Positions 44,263-53,999 of a stretch of DNA of 64,000 nucleotides are shown here, one piece after another. Below the pieces are notes generated by a model that did no database searches, was not told where the DNA came from, and saw only the letters and a list, made by a program, of their open reading frames with translations. The DNA comes from Isoetes taiwanensis (Eukaryota > Streptophyta > Lycopodiopsida > Isoetales > Isoetaceae). A program made the translations under genes and the position numbers. Position 1 is the first letter of the stretch. Each line of letters starts with the position of its first letter. Location: NCBI GenBank assembly GCA_021234155.1, contig JAJEKV010000217.1:312001-376000 (forward strand), written 5' to 3'.

Positions 44263-45828
44263 TTACGAGGCACACTTGTTCTTTCCCGCCCGTTTCTCAT
44301 CGAGCTCTAATCTTACATTGCCACCATGCAAACACTTACGATAGAACATGTTCAACTCTCTGAATTCCTTCCTCTCTTCTCTTCTTGTCTGAAATGTTCC
44401 ACCACGAATCTGCTGGCTCAAAAATATCATCTTGTCGATGATTCTCACAAAGCGGTGCAAAGTGGGATATGAACCCTCTCTAATGGAATGGGGAAAATGC
44501 CATGGAACTTGGGATCTTCTTCTCCTCTATTAGGAGCATTTGCTTGGTTAAGGGACAAGGTTGAAACTTGATCTTCCGTGATTTTGACTTCCTTGCATGA
44601 TTGCGGTCTGAGACAACTTTTGCATGTTCCTTGTCCTCCTCCACTTATGTTGTACATTGCTTTCTCGGTTTTAAATCGGGCGCCAAGTGAAAAATTACTT
44701 TGTAAGATCCATAGTGATCTACTTGCAATTTTCCCCTCCCTCGAATCTAGATATTAAACTTCGGGATGTCGGTTTGATTGAACACCCATTTCAAAACCTC
44801 GTGGGTTTCTTTACGAACTTTAAAGAGACCTAACCACCCGGTGTCATCTTGATTGACATGAGAACCATTTTTCCATGCGCTTCTTCTCCTCGTCAAGTCA
44901 CCTCTACATCTTTTTTTGTTATTCTTGTTGCTCTTTGATTTAGCATGTGCAATTGCATTCTCAATTGCTCTATTCATGATGACAACGGATACCCTCTCAT
45001 ACTTCTCAAACTTGGTGGGTTCCATTTCATCCAATTTTATGCAAACTTCAATCTCACCATTAGTTTACGCAATTTGTTAAGTCATAATATTTGACAAGGA
45101 ATTGTAAAGAGAGTAACCAGTCAACCCAAAGATTATTGCGTTCATTCATTCCAACTATATCACAACAATCCTTGCCATTCTTATCTTTTTATGGCTATGG
45201 CGGGACCAGCACATTCAACGTGGTGCATCTCTCCTAATATGGCATACACCATCTTTGTCCTAGTAACCCTTGTATTCTCGACAATTTGTGGGCGTGGGCG
45301 AATACTTTTTTTGTGCCCATTCTTTTCAACGCCGTGGAATGGCTTGAATAGAGAACGGTAACCAAGCCCACTGATGCCTACATCATCACAAGCGATCAGT
45401 ACATCTGTCGCTTCTAACTTCTTGTAGATCTCCCTAGTACCATTTCCAATACCATCTTCTTGAGAGGAGAGTTGTAGGGCTGACAAATCATGTCCACTAT
45501 CTCCCGTTTCGTCGCTAGGTTCTTCACTCACGTAACCAAGATTGCTTCTAGTTTCCCCGGATCTTAAGCGGCCTTTGCTAGTGTTGTAAGCGGACCTTGT
45601 GGCGTGACCCTGCGTCTGAATGCACCTGATCCAAACTTCGGTTCCTCTATCGATTCGATAATGCTTCTTCCTTTCATAAGCCCAAGGGGTGTTTTCTTCA
45701 AATTCTTTAACCTACATTGAAGCCCAAAGTTTGCTCTTTTCGAGCTCTTGGATCTTTTCTTGCAGCTGCCCTATCACCAATTTGGACTTCTCCGCCATTA
45801 TCTCAAAGTTTCCCTCCCAAGCCGTCAT
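44263..45828 (-). pseudogene. Insertion minus-strand gene, long, broken
   Basis: From the ATG at 45826-45828: a short coiled coil (VIGQLQEKIQELEKSK), an in-frame TAG at 45712-45714, then a long open stretch to 45181. That stretch holds YERKKHYRIDRGTEVWIR and ATDVLIACDDVGISGLGY. Shifted frames follow with NNLWVDWLLSLQFLVKYYD, KYERVSVVIMNRAIENAI, a basic patch (KSNKNNKKRCRGDLTRRR) and WLGLFKVRKETHEVLKWVF. In total more than 400 codons in one direction. I do not recognise the protein; the basic patch suggests nucleic-acid binding. A TATAA (minus) lies about 60 bases upstream. Confidence 0.45.
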
Positions 45829-46044
45829 TCCTTTCCTTCATCCACGATTGGAGTAATGAGGCGAGAGAAAAAAAGCTGCTGGTTTAAGTTATAATTCTCT
45901 TGTGACAATCGGGGCGGCTCATCTCAAGGAAGCGTATTCGATTCGAATGCCTTCATCCTCTCTCAATCTCTCACAATATCCCAAGAGGCCGAGTTATCGT
46001 CACCACAAAATCGGACTAAACTTGAAGCGTCCGAAATGGCGGTT

Positions 46045-46383
46045 TCACCTGCCACTCAACGGATCCAATGGATATAAAGCGCCATCCGCCCGGATGTCGA
46101 TACTTTTGAGCACAAAGGCGCAACATGTCGAGTCTAAGTTCTTATTTTTAGACCTCTTTTTTTGCGATTGAAAGGCTGGAGCATATTCACGAGTCGGTTG
46201 GATCCTTATCCACACATCATTTGGGGCTTCCATATGCTGCGTGGATCGCATACGCCTTGAAATGAATGTGTACAATTTGTATGCCTTGGTATAATTAAGC
46301 CGTTTGAGACTTCGGTCCATTACTAACCTCGTTTTTGAAATTTGCAAGCGTCGTATGGAAAAGTCCATTCTCCTACAATCCAT
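46045..46383 (-). CDS. Insertion minus-strand ORF, 112 codons
   Basis: Open from the ATG at 46381-46383 (MDCRRMDFSIRRLQISK) to a stop at 46045, basic overall (SQKKRSKNKN). TATAAAA on the minus strand ends only 3 bases before this ATG, so translation may use the later Met (MDRSLKRLNY). The 5' end lies inside the 500-bp block that is duplicated at 48.3-48.8 kb. Unrecognised. Confidence 0.35.
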   Translation of the reverse strand: MDCRRMDFSIRRLQISKTRLVMDRSLKRLNYTKAYKLYTFISRRMRSTQHMEAPNDVWIRIQPTREYAPAFQSQKKRSKNKNLDSTCCAFVLKSIDIRADGALYPLDPLSGR

Positions 46384-46835
46384 GCTTTTATACAAAAGCA
46401 AATTCAAAATTCGAATTGTAGGGGGCGGGAAGCTTTGTATTGGGATGAAGTAAAGATCCGATTCACGAACTTTTAAAGGCGCAATCGCGGCGCCCTCGAA
46501 AGCGAAAGTCTAATACAAAGCTTCAACCTACACATTCAAATTTTGAAATGTAGAAGGCGGGGAATGGACTCTAAATGAAAATAGGGCAAGACAAGAATCG
46601 GTGATGCGCATGATTGGTATCGACAAACCAAGAGACACCGTCATGAGTTGCGGTATGCTATAATGCAAGTGGCTTTTAGAAAGCGCCACGTGTCAATCAA
46701 TCGTCGACAACAAGAGAATTAAATACATATGGCGCCATAGATATGCGATTCCCCTTATTAGGAGAATATTCCAAGCAAATCGGCGGGGAAAAAAGGCGGA
46801 AATATGGCGTGGAATGGTTGATAGGAGGCCATTTT
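46318..46835. repeat. Right-end duplication, inner copy
   Basis: Matches 48299-48791 in the same orientation. Shared words include TTTTGAAATTTGCAAGCGT, TCCATTCTCCTACAATCCA, CAACCTACACATTCAA, AGAGACACCGTCATGAGTTG and GATAGGAGGCCATTTT. The match stops exactly where the terminal repeat's CAGACCCC should start. Confidence 0.85.
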
Positions 46836-46944
46836 AGTTCATAAAACATAATATAACTTGGAATGATAGATATTTTATATGCAAATGGGAGACTATTGAC
46901 GAAGGACTTGTGTTTAGTTTTAATTTGACAACAAATAAGAAAGT

Positions 46945-47012
46945 GGATCACACGATGCGAATTTAGTGTGTTCCATTTTTGTTGCATATGTACTATTCGC
47001 TTGGTGTGATCC
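46945..47012. terminator. Hairpin 9 of insertion family
   Basis: GGATCACACGATGCGAAT / ATTCGCTTGGTGTGATCC, 18-bp stem with two mismatches. It lies 3' of the minus-strand ORF at 47.4-47.7 kb. Confidence 0.7.
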
Positions 47013-47377
47013 TTGAAAAATAATATGCTCTTTGAAAAGGGATGATGACTTATGTACTTAAGAGTGATAACACATGTACAGTAAAAAAAAAGTTAGGTAT
47101 TCAAATGGAATTAGAAGCAAAAACTTTTTACATTCAAAATTTTTTATGGCCGTATGGCTTTACATCATTTTGTAAATTTAAATGCCCGGAGGCTTCAACT
47201 ATTCACAACAAAAAAGCCCGGAGGCTTGCAGTCATATGGTAAGAAGCTGGAGGCAAGCTCGACTAAGAACAAGGAAAAAAAAAATAAGAGGTGCTCTGCC
47301 CTAACAAATTTCATTCATCTGCTTCATCATCGCAAAAAAAATAAGAAATACTTAGTTAGTTGAATGCTTAAGAAAAG

Positions 47378-47726
47378 AAAGAAAACATGCATGTACCATG
47401 AACTAACGCCATGGCTCCTCCGAAGAAGTCGTGATTCGTCTTCAACTTCTTCATCTTCTTCATCATCTTGGCTTCTTCTCAGGTCGGTGAATACTCATTT
47501 TTGAAGAATCTCCTATCCGACCTTCAAGAACACGTGATGAACTCCTGCTCGAAATTTCCTCGATTCCTCATTTCTCGATTCCTCGTCAAAGGAATCGGAG
47601 GAATCGAGGCATTGAGCAAAGAACCGTAGGCCCGGAGGGAAGCTGCGGAGGGAACACCTCTTCCAGCCGTAATAGGGCGCCTCTTGGAGGACACCTCAGA
47701 GCTCTTAAAGTAGCTGATCTCTTCAT
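47378..47726 (-). pseudogene. Insertion minus-strand gene with acidic tail, broken
   Basis: An ATG at 47724-47726 opens a frame soon broken. Phases then give SSKRRPITAGRGVPSAASL ... NASIPPIPL, DEESRNEESRKFRAG and finally SQDDEEDEEVEDESRLLRRS. The arrangement (basic first half, strongly acidic end) is unlike the flanking host DNA. Not recognised. Confidence 0.3.
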
Positions 47727-47759
47727 GGCGATGGACTAGAAATTGGGCGGAGGATCTAG

Positions 47760-48298
47760 CAAAGATTGGGCGGAGATTGGGGGAGAATGGAAAGCCAATC
47801 TAGGCTGGAATAGATATATTTTGGATTAGGCGTGAAAATCGTAGGAATGATTAAGTATTCGGTCCTATCAACCATCATTACATGCCATTATGTGCATATC
47901 TCGAAATTTGAGCCATATCTAATATCTTCCCTTTTTAACCTTATACCTAAATATCCAATATCTTCCTTTTTTAACCTTATTCCTAAATAGCCAATATCTT
48001 CCTTTTTTAACCTTATTCCTAAACCTATATGATTTGAGTTTAACCGAACATGAACAGATATAATTCGAATTTAACATACTATTTAATACCAAGATGCTAC
48101 GTCACACTATGTCGATAATTGGGATTAAAAAAAAAAAACACTCAAACCCTCCTCGACAAAACCCGTAAGTGCCGACCTCACTTGTGTTTAAGTTTAATTT
48201 GACAACAAGCAACTTCCATCTTGTGTAGATCGCGACGTGTGAAATCAAGGTGTGGTATTTTTATGCCCCAACACAATTAAACCCGTGTGAGCGAGCGT
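47760..48298. other. Spacer with short tandem repeat
   Basis: About 47920-48020 holds three copies of a 40-bp unit with CCAATATCTTCCTTTTTTAA. A weak hairpin word (GATCGCGACGTGTGA) is at about 48228. No gene. Confidence 0.5.
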
Positions 48299-48791
48299 CC
48301 CATACTAACCGTTTTGAAATTTGCAAGCGTGCATATGGAAATCGAAAAGTCCATTCTCCTACAATCCATGCTTTTATACATTAAGCAAATTCAAATTTGG
48401 AATTGTAGGGGGGGAAGCCCTGTATTAGGATGAAGTGAAGATCGGTTAAGCCTTGACATGGCCTCGAAATGAAAGTCCGATCGATACAAAGCTTCAACCT
48501 ACACATTCAACTTTTGAAATGTAGAAGGCGGTGGACGCCGACGCTTACCAAGAGACACCGTCATGAGTTGCCGGTATGCTATAATGCAAGTGGCATTTTA
48601 GAAGCGCCACGTGTTGCATCAGTCCGTCTGACAACCAACAGAATTAAATACATATGGCGCCATGAATGTGCAATCCCCCTTATTCCGGAAGAATATTCCA
48701 AGCAAATCTGTAATTATGAGAGTTTGGTATCCTAGGTGGCATGGGAAAAAGGGAGCGGAAATATGACGTGGAATGGCTGATAGGAGGCCAT
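48299..48791. repeat. Right-end duplication, terminal copy
   Basis: Same-orientation copy of 46318-46835, running into the right terminal inverted repeat. Confidence 0.85.
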
Positions 48792-48814
48792 TTTCAGACC
48801 CCAAATCCGCCCTA
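48786..48814. repeat. Right terminal inverted repeat
   Basis: 29 bp starting GGCCATTTTCAGACC and ending CCGCCCTA; reverse complement of 35302-35330. Confidence 0.9.
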
Positions 48815-48925
48815 ATGAGACCATGGAGAAGTCCCTCTGTGGTTGCAATGGTGAATAACAGCGACAAAGCCTCTGCAATAATTGTGAAAAGCAGTGGTGC
48901 TAAAGGGCATCCACTTCTTTCCATT
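48815..48925 (-). mobile_element. LINE, 5' part beyond the insertion
   Basis: On the minus strand RSGCPLAPLLFTIIAEALS then TEGLLHGL, the RT block that normally precedes YADD. The frame joins the part at 35301 when the insertion is removed. Further upstream the LINE is not recognisable. Confidence 0.85.
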
Positions 48926-49209
48926 CTTACATCAAAAATCTAGTAGCAGATGTCATGTGCCAATATCACCCAGTCTCCATTGAGATGCTTTCTTCTTTAA
49001 AGCTGCTTCAAGCATGGAAGCTACTGCCACTATCCAAAACTACATATGCACCAGAGTGCTTCACATAATAATTATGCATATCAATATGTACCTATATCAT
49101 TTCTGGTAGGTTGCCACGTCTTCCTTTTCTTTAGATTCTTTCCCTTACAAGTTGACTTAATCTTTATGTTTTCAGTAAACGCCTAGTTCACGCACTCTTT
49201 GGCAAGGTT

Positions 49210-49935
49210 CTATATTGTTGTTTCTGGATTGCCCTTAGTAGAGTTACTAGAGCTACTACAGGTTGGACTACCTTCCACCATTAGATGTGAACTTGTAGTT
49301 TGCATCTGTGCTTCTGGAGCATTTTGTGCACAAGGATATCTGCCCATTCCTGCACTTAATCCATTGTTTGCCACTTCCTGCTGTAACGGTGAGAAAAACG
49401 GGGACTGAGAAACTTGTCTCCCACTGTCATTGAACCTATCACAATGCATCTGAGTTCTCAAACAACTTTCTAGTGAGGATACAGGCTTCGAAGATGCTCT
49501 AATATACCTACTTTTCTTCAATGCAGCTTTTCTTCTGCTAGGGCTACTGGAAGTTTTTACCAGTTGGAAGTGTTAGCCACTTTCAACTGACCAAATGGAA
49601 ATGCAGAAGAGCTTGCATCACAGGAGTTAACATGCCCCACAATATGCAACTTTAAAACTATGGTCCATCTCAAGTCTATATGATATAGTACCTGATGTTC
49701 TTAAATCCACATCACCCTTTTAGAAATTTAAGTAGTTTTTCATTGGAATCATATAGTACATCGTCAATTCTTATTCCAGTGTTGGAAGGCACGATATGGA
49801 ACCCGTCCTCCTGATACCTTATCTCGTTCTCCCCATCAATTTGAATGCCATCAGTGTAGCCCTCCAGTTCGCGGTTGTCATCAAACTCCTGTGCTTCTGA
49901 AGTTTTATCCTTTTCATGTAAAATTCCAGACTCAA
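49210..49935 (-). pseudogene. Exons of an unidentified plant gene
   Basis: Two minus-strand coding-like stretches. 49935-49725 reads HEKDKTSEAQEFDDNRE ... YQEDGFHIVPSNTGIRI, ending KLLKFLKG. 49560-49210 reads SPSRRKAALKKSRYIRASS ... SQSPFFSPLQQEVANNG. An AG acceptor (ACTTCCAG) precedes the second. The Ser-rich, basic second part resembles a nuclear regulatory protein. No domain recognised; it may be part of a truncated gene, and the 3' end is lost toward the LINE. Confidence 0.35.
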
Positions 49936-49939
49936 CTGA

Positions 49940-51030
49940 TGTTTAACGCATTTTGCCAACACTTAGCCTAGCATGAACCAGCGGCTACCAAGAGTATCCA
50001 TATCTCCCACTAGTCCTTTAAACCTAAGAGAAGGCTTGCCCAAAATGTTAAGTCCCAAAAGGGCAAAATACTGGCAGAAACATCGACGCATCGAATTTAT
50101 GTTTTTAAATCATCTGTGAGATGCAAAATGGATCAAATTCATCGGATTTAATTTTTCAATTGATCTATATTGACTTCGATCTGATGTCACTTCTGATTTG
50201 TTGAACTGAGGATGTAATCGGGTAGTAAAAATATATGGCAATGAGAAAATATACCAATTTAATTTCAACAAATCTATGCTGCGATTCCTTGCTCCGACAA
50301 CTAACGATGGTTTTGCCTCCTGAATCAACCTCTTGAATGATTAATCTCTTGAATCAATGGAACCGTTCTCTCAGAATATCGATCTTATGGAATATCGGCA
50401 TGTTCTCTCAAAATATCGGCTCCTTCAGAATATCGCCGGAGGAAGAGGCAATACATAAGGTTTTTCTCAGCCATGAGAATTAATTGCAGAGAATTAATTA
50501 GTGGTAAATCTCTTCCACCCAAAAAAATTAGATTGATTCTAATTTTAGCGAAAAACCTTCCGAATTAAGCATTGGAAACCCTTCCGGATTACGTGGAAAT
50601 ATGAAAGTGTTTCCATGTTGAAGCCAGAAAGGGTTTCCATTGACGTGTTTAATAACGTAAAATTTGGGTGGGGCATTTTCTGCTCCATCCGCGCCTATCC
50701 GTGTTTGCCACGTGGCAGTGATTCTTTCCGGGAATCACTCATTCTCACAGGCCATTTTCCAGAATCAGTGATTCTGTTTGGAAATTTTTTCAGTTAAAGA
50801 CATCGAGACATTTTTTTCAGTTAAAGACATCGAGAAATTTTTTTCAGTTAAAGACATTGAATCAAAACATTAAACACAGAAAACATTGAACCAAAAGATT
50901 GAATCAAAACATTGAACACTGAAAACATTAAACACTGAACATTGATCCAAAAATAGCCTGTAGTATCTTCAAATAGCCAAAAATAGCCTGTAGTATCTTC
51001 AGATATCCAACAAACAAAATTACATTGTTC
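49940..51030. other. Intergenic with short tandem repeats
   Basis: 50340-50450 repeats 'TCTCA(G/A)AATATCG'. 50790-50862 has three copies of TTCAGTTAAAGACAT. 50862-50950 repeats AACATTGAAC/AACATTAAAC. Two GGAAACCCTTCC words are at 50574 and 50625. No gene. Confidence 0.6.
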
Positions 51031-51048
51031 AGAAATACAGAAACAGAA

Positions 51049-53402
51049 CTACAGAGAATCACGCATCTTCGATCTCTTCGATATCATAAACTCTTGAAAT
51101 TCTTTCTCGAGTTCAGCAGAAGCCACGAACGTGCAGTTGTTGAATGAGCCACCATAGATGTTTGTACCTGAAGAACTTCCAATATTGATATTCAGATTCA
51201 AAGCCCTACGAGCTATTGGACATTTTGCTAGCTCAGTTTCATCAATGTCGAAGTAGGTAGCATCTAGAATCTGTTCGAGAGTCCTGTTCTTCAAATCTAG
51301 CACCTGTACTCCCCGACTTGCAAGTTCAGAAATAGAACCAGATGTCTCAAATTTCTTACCAGATTCTACATCCTGAGGACAATCAACATCCATCGAACAC
51401 TGCCCTACATCAGCTGCTGCTACATCTCTATCTTGCTGTGCATCAGCCAATAAAACTGCACCTGCACTTCCACGTTTCTCACACTCATCCCATCGCTGCA
51501 GTTCTTCCTTGTAAACATCCTCAAACATTCGCCTATTTCCAGAATCATCGAAAGGCTTACTAACCATAGACATTGCACGCTCGCCCGCAATTCCACATTC
51601 TTATCATATCTGCACAGCAAGAAAATGTTATAAATCAACAAAGAAACAAAAAAAACAATGATATTACCTATGATATGCTTCACTGGTCCTTTGCCCAGTA
51701 ACCTGCATGCCAACAGCATCCAGAACATCAGCCCTAACCATCCGACTTATCACACTTGTCCTCCCTGATTTCCCAGAAAAATTCCCATCGATCCCTATTG
51801 TCTTCATCATATATTTTACCCAGCTCGCTAATGCCTGACCACTAACCCTCAGCTTCGAGTTATACCATACTGGAGTCCTTGGAGAAACAATTGCCTAAAA
51901 CAATAACAATTAATATAACGAAATAAACAGAAAATAACACTGAAAATAACAGAATACAATAACAGAAAAAAATAACAGAATATAATACTTGCAAGCAGAT
52001 AAAAATACATACCTGCATAAACGCAAACCTCTTAGCAGGCTTCGCAGGATTAGAACTGCACTCAATGACAGGTAGATGCCTAACAAGTTGTTTGTATGTA
52101 AGGACAACATCAACTTCGGAACACCTGCAAGGTAGTCTAAAGGATTCCTCCTGATAATGGTTCATATCCACATCATGATTCTTGGAAATCCTTTCAGAAT
52201 ATTCTAAATATTTTGTACCATCATCGAGACCAACCACAAAGTCAGTAATTAAAAGCTTATGCAACTCTTCCTTTGCACGAATGGCAAACCTAGCAACACA
52301 ATAATACAGGAACCGTCGTTGTAGACCTCGATTATGGTATATCTGATGGTCAATGTCATTCAATAATGCTGTCTCATCAGCAAAACTAATCTCCTCAACT
52401 TTTTTTTCTCTTTTTACAAACACCAGGAGTCATTCTAGATCTCCTCATTGTTGCAACACAAGCCAACCTTGCCCTCTCAAAGATAGGACTATGACGAATA
52501 TCAAATGGAAATTCCACACGACCTTCCTTTGCAGCTTGAATTTCCCTATAACGCCGAATCATGCTCCCAAATTTCCTGAATAGATCCTGCAACCTGTAAA
52601 ACAAAATACAATAATTAAAACCAATTTATAGTCACAATAAAAAATAACAGAATACAATAACAGAAAAAAATAACAGAATATAATACTTACGATTCATTGG
52701 GATAAAGCTGGCCATCCAATTTGGTTACTTGCAGCATAAACTGCTCAAGCATTCCGGCAAACTCCACAAGGTCAAGCTCTCCAACAGATTTCTCACATGA
52801 AATTCCCCTATACTCTCTCCACAAATCAAACCTATTTCTAGCCCATGTGATTTTATTCTGTGACTTCTTTGCACCTCCAGCATCAACCTCTTTACAAAGG
52901 TTCTCATCGATCTCTATAAATGGTATCCGCTCCCCATTCTTTCCAAGAATACTACGGTTTTTGGGTAGAATTGGCCTGTCAAACATTCTTGAAACTTCTG
53001 CATTTGTGATGTAATCAGAAATCACTGATTCTGAAAACTCCTTACTAATCTCTGCCTCGAAATCCAAACTTTTCTTCTCTCCCAATCTGCCAGAGGCACA
53101 ACCATGCTCATTCTGCTCATTGGTAATATCAGACAAAACACTAAAGCTTGGAACCTCTGCCATTCCTGTATACTCCAGACTTCGAGTCATACATCTAGAA
53201 AATAACACAAGAATGACAATACTAACTATTGACATACTTCAGACTCTGCATGCAAAAAAAAATGACATTAGACAGTAAAAAACATCATAAAGAACAACAT
53301 GCATGAGGAAAGCTTACCTAGAGTATAATCTTGGCTCACAAAGTTCTTCTACAAGTCGCCAGACTTGTCCTAACACTCTGGATCTTGAACTTGAAGCTCC
53401 AG
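51049..53402 (-). pseudogene. Crypton/DUF3504-like tyrosine recombinase gene
   Basis: Exons by GT-AG: 53318-53402, 52691-53194, 52013-52593, 51668-51894, 51049-51609. The second exon has NRFDLWREYRGIS and GQLYPNES, the third FAIRAKEELHKLLITDF, YLEYSER and LPVIECSSNPAK. Together these follow the order of the DUF3504 domain of ZMYM/QRICH1 proteins, which descends from Crypton tyrosine recombinases. The fourth exon has the catalytic C-lobe: GKSGRTSVISRM (Arg) and TGQRTSEAYHR, where the usual GHRS His is Gln; the next exon opens with the Tyr (RYDKN). Two one-base faults exist, in an A8 run at about 52404 and just after the Tyr near 51590. The C-terminus has NIYGGSFNNCTF, typical of the family. 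The first ATG is uncertain. Confidence 0.75.
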
Positions 53403-53894
53403 CTACCGAAAGAAACAACAAATCCAAGGTCAGAATCAAGAAAATAAGAATCTACTGCAAAAATTATAAGTATTCCTACTCACACAACGCCTTGCAGTTG
53501 AAAAACCCCCGAAAATCTCCACAAAAACAAGGATCCTTCAAAAAGTAGTCGCAAATCTCGGGCGCTCTTCTTCAAAATCAGATGAAAAGAAACAGCAGAA
53601 TCAACTTGAAGGCTTTCCAGTCGAAAAGACACTCCAAGACTCCAAAATGACACAGAAATATCAAGATTCTTCCAAAAACTAGGAAAATCTAAGGCGCTCC
53701 TCTCCAAAATTACATCAGAAGATAGGTCTCGATCCAGCGCCTCAGGTAAGACAAAAACCAGCCGGATCGACGACGCCTAGGACACTGGCGTCACGACGGC
53801 GTCATAGCCAGACCTCGGCCGCCCGAGCTAAAAAGAGGAACGATTGAAATGGGCGACGTGGCGTAAAATCTCCCCAATTTTCGCGTTCGGCAAT

Positions 53895-53992
53895 GTTTGT
53901 TTGTGTGGATTACGGCCTAGAAAATTGGCCTCGCTACCGGCGTCGGCCAATTTTCTAGGCCATAATTTCCTCCACGCAAACATTCCTATATA
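53895..53992. repeat. Long near-perfect hairpin
   Basis: Stem core GGCCTAGAAAATTGGCC / GGCCAATTTTCTAGGCC with a 14-base loop; imperfect pairing extends to TGTTTGTGTGGA / TCCACGCAAACA. MITE-like foldback about 500 bp upstream of the recombinase gene. No target duplication identified. Confidence 0.75.
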
Positions 53993-53999
53993 CGCAAAT

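Larger units (their letters stand above)
35302..48814. mobile_element. 13.5-kb TIR-bounded virus-like insertion
   Basis: The ends are 29-bp identical inverted repeats beginning TAGGGCGGATTTGGGG, with weaker similarity for about 45 bp more (shared TTCCACGTCA). AT lies on both outer sides (35300-35301, 48815-48816). Deleting the element plus one AT joins the LINE frame ...LLHGL to MYNGGWH... with no shift. The contents are visibly more GC-rich than the surroundings. Plus-strand genes lie at 35.7-43.4 kb and minus-strand genes at 44.2-47.7 kb. They are small and closely spaced, often with a TATA box, and most end before a shared hairpin family. Most ORFs are frameshifted, so the insertion is old and inactive. 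No transposase, integrase, polymerase or capsid gene was recognised. Confidence 0.85.

Noticed and set aside
35302-48814. Polinton, Mutator or Helitron classification of the insertion
   Set aside because: No polymerase, integrase, capsid or MULE/Helitron protein seen; ends and the apparent 2-bp duplication fit none of them.
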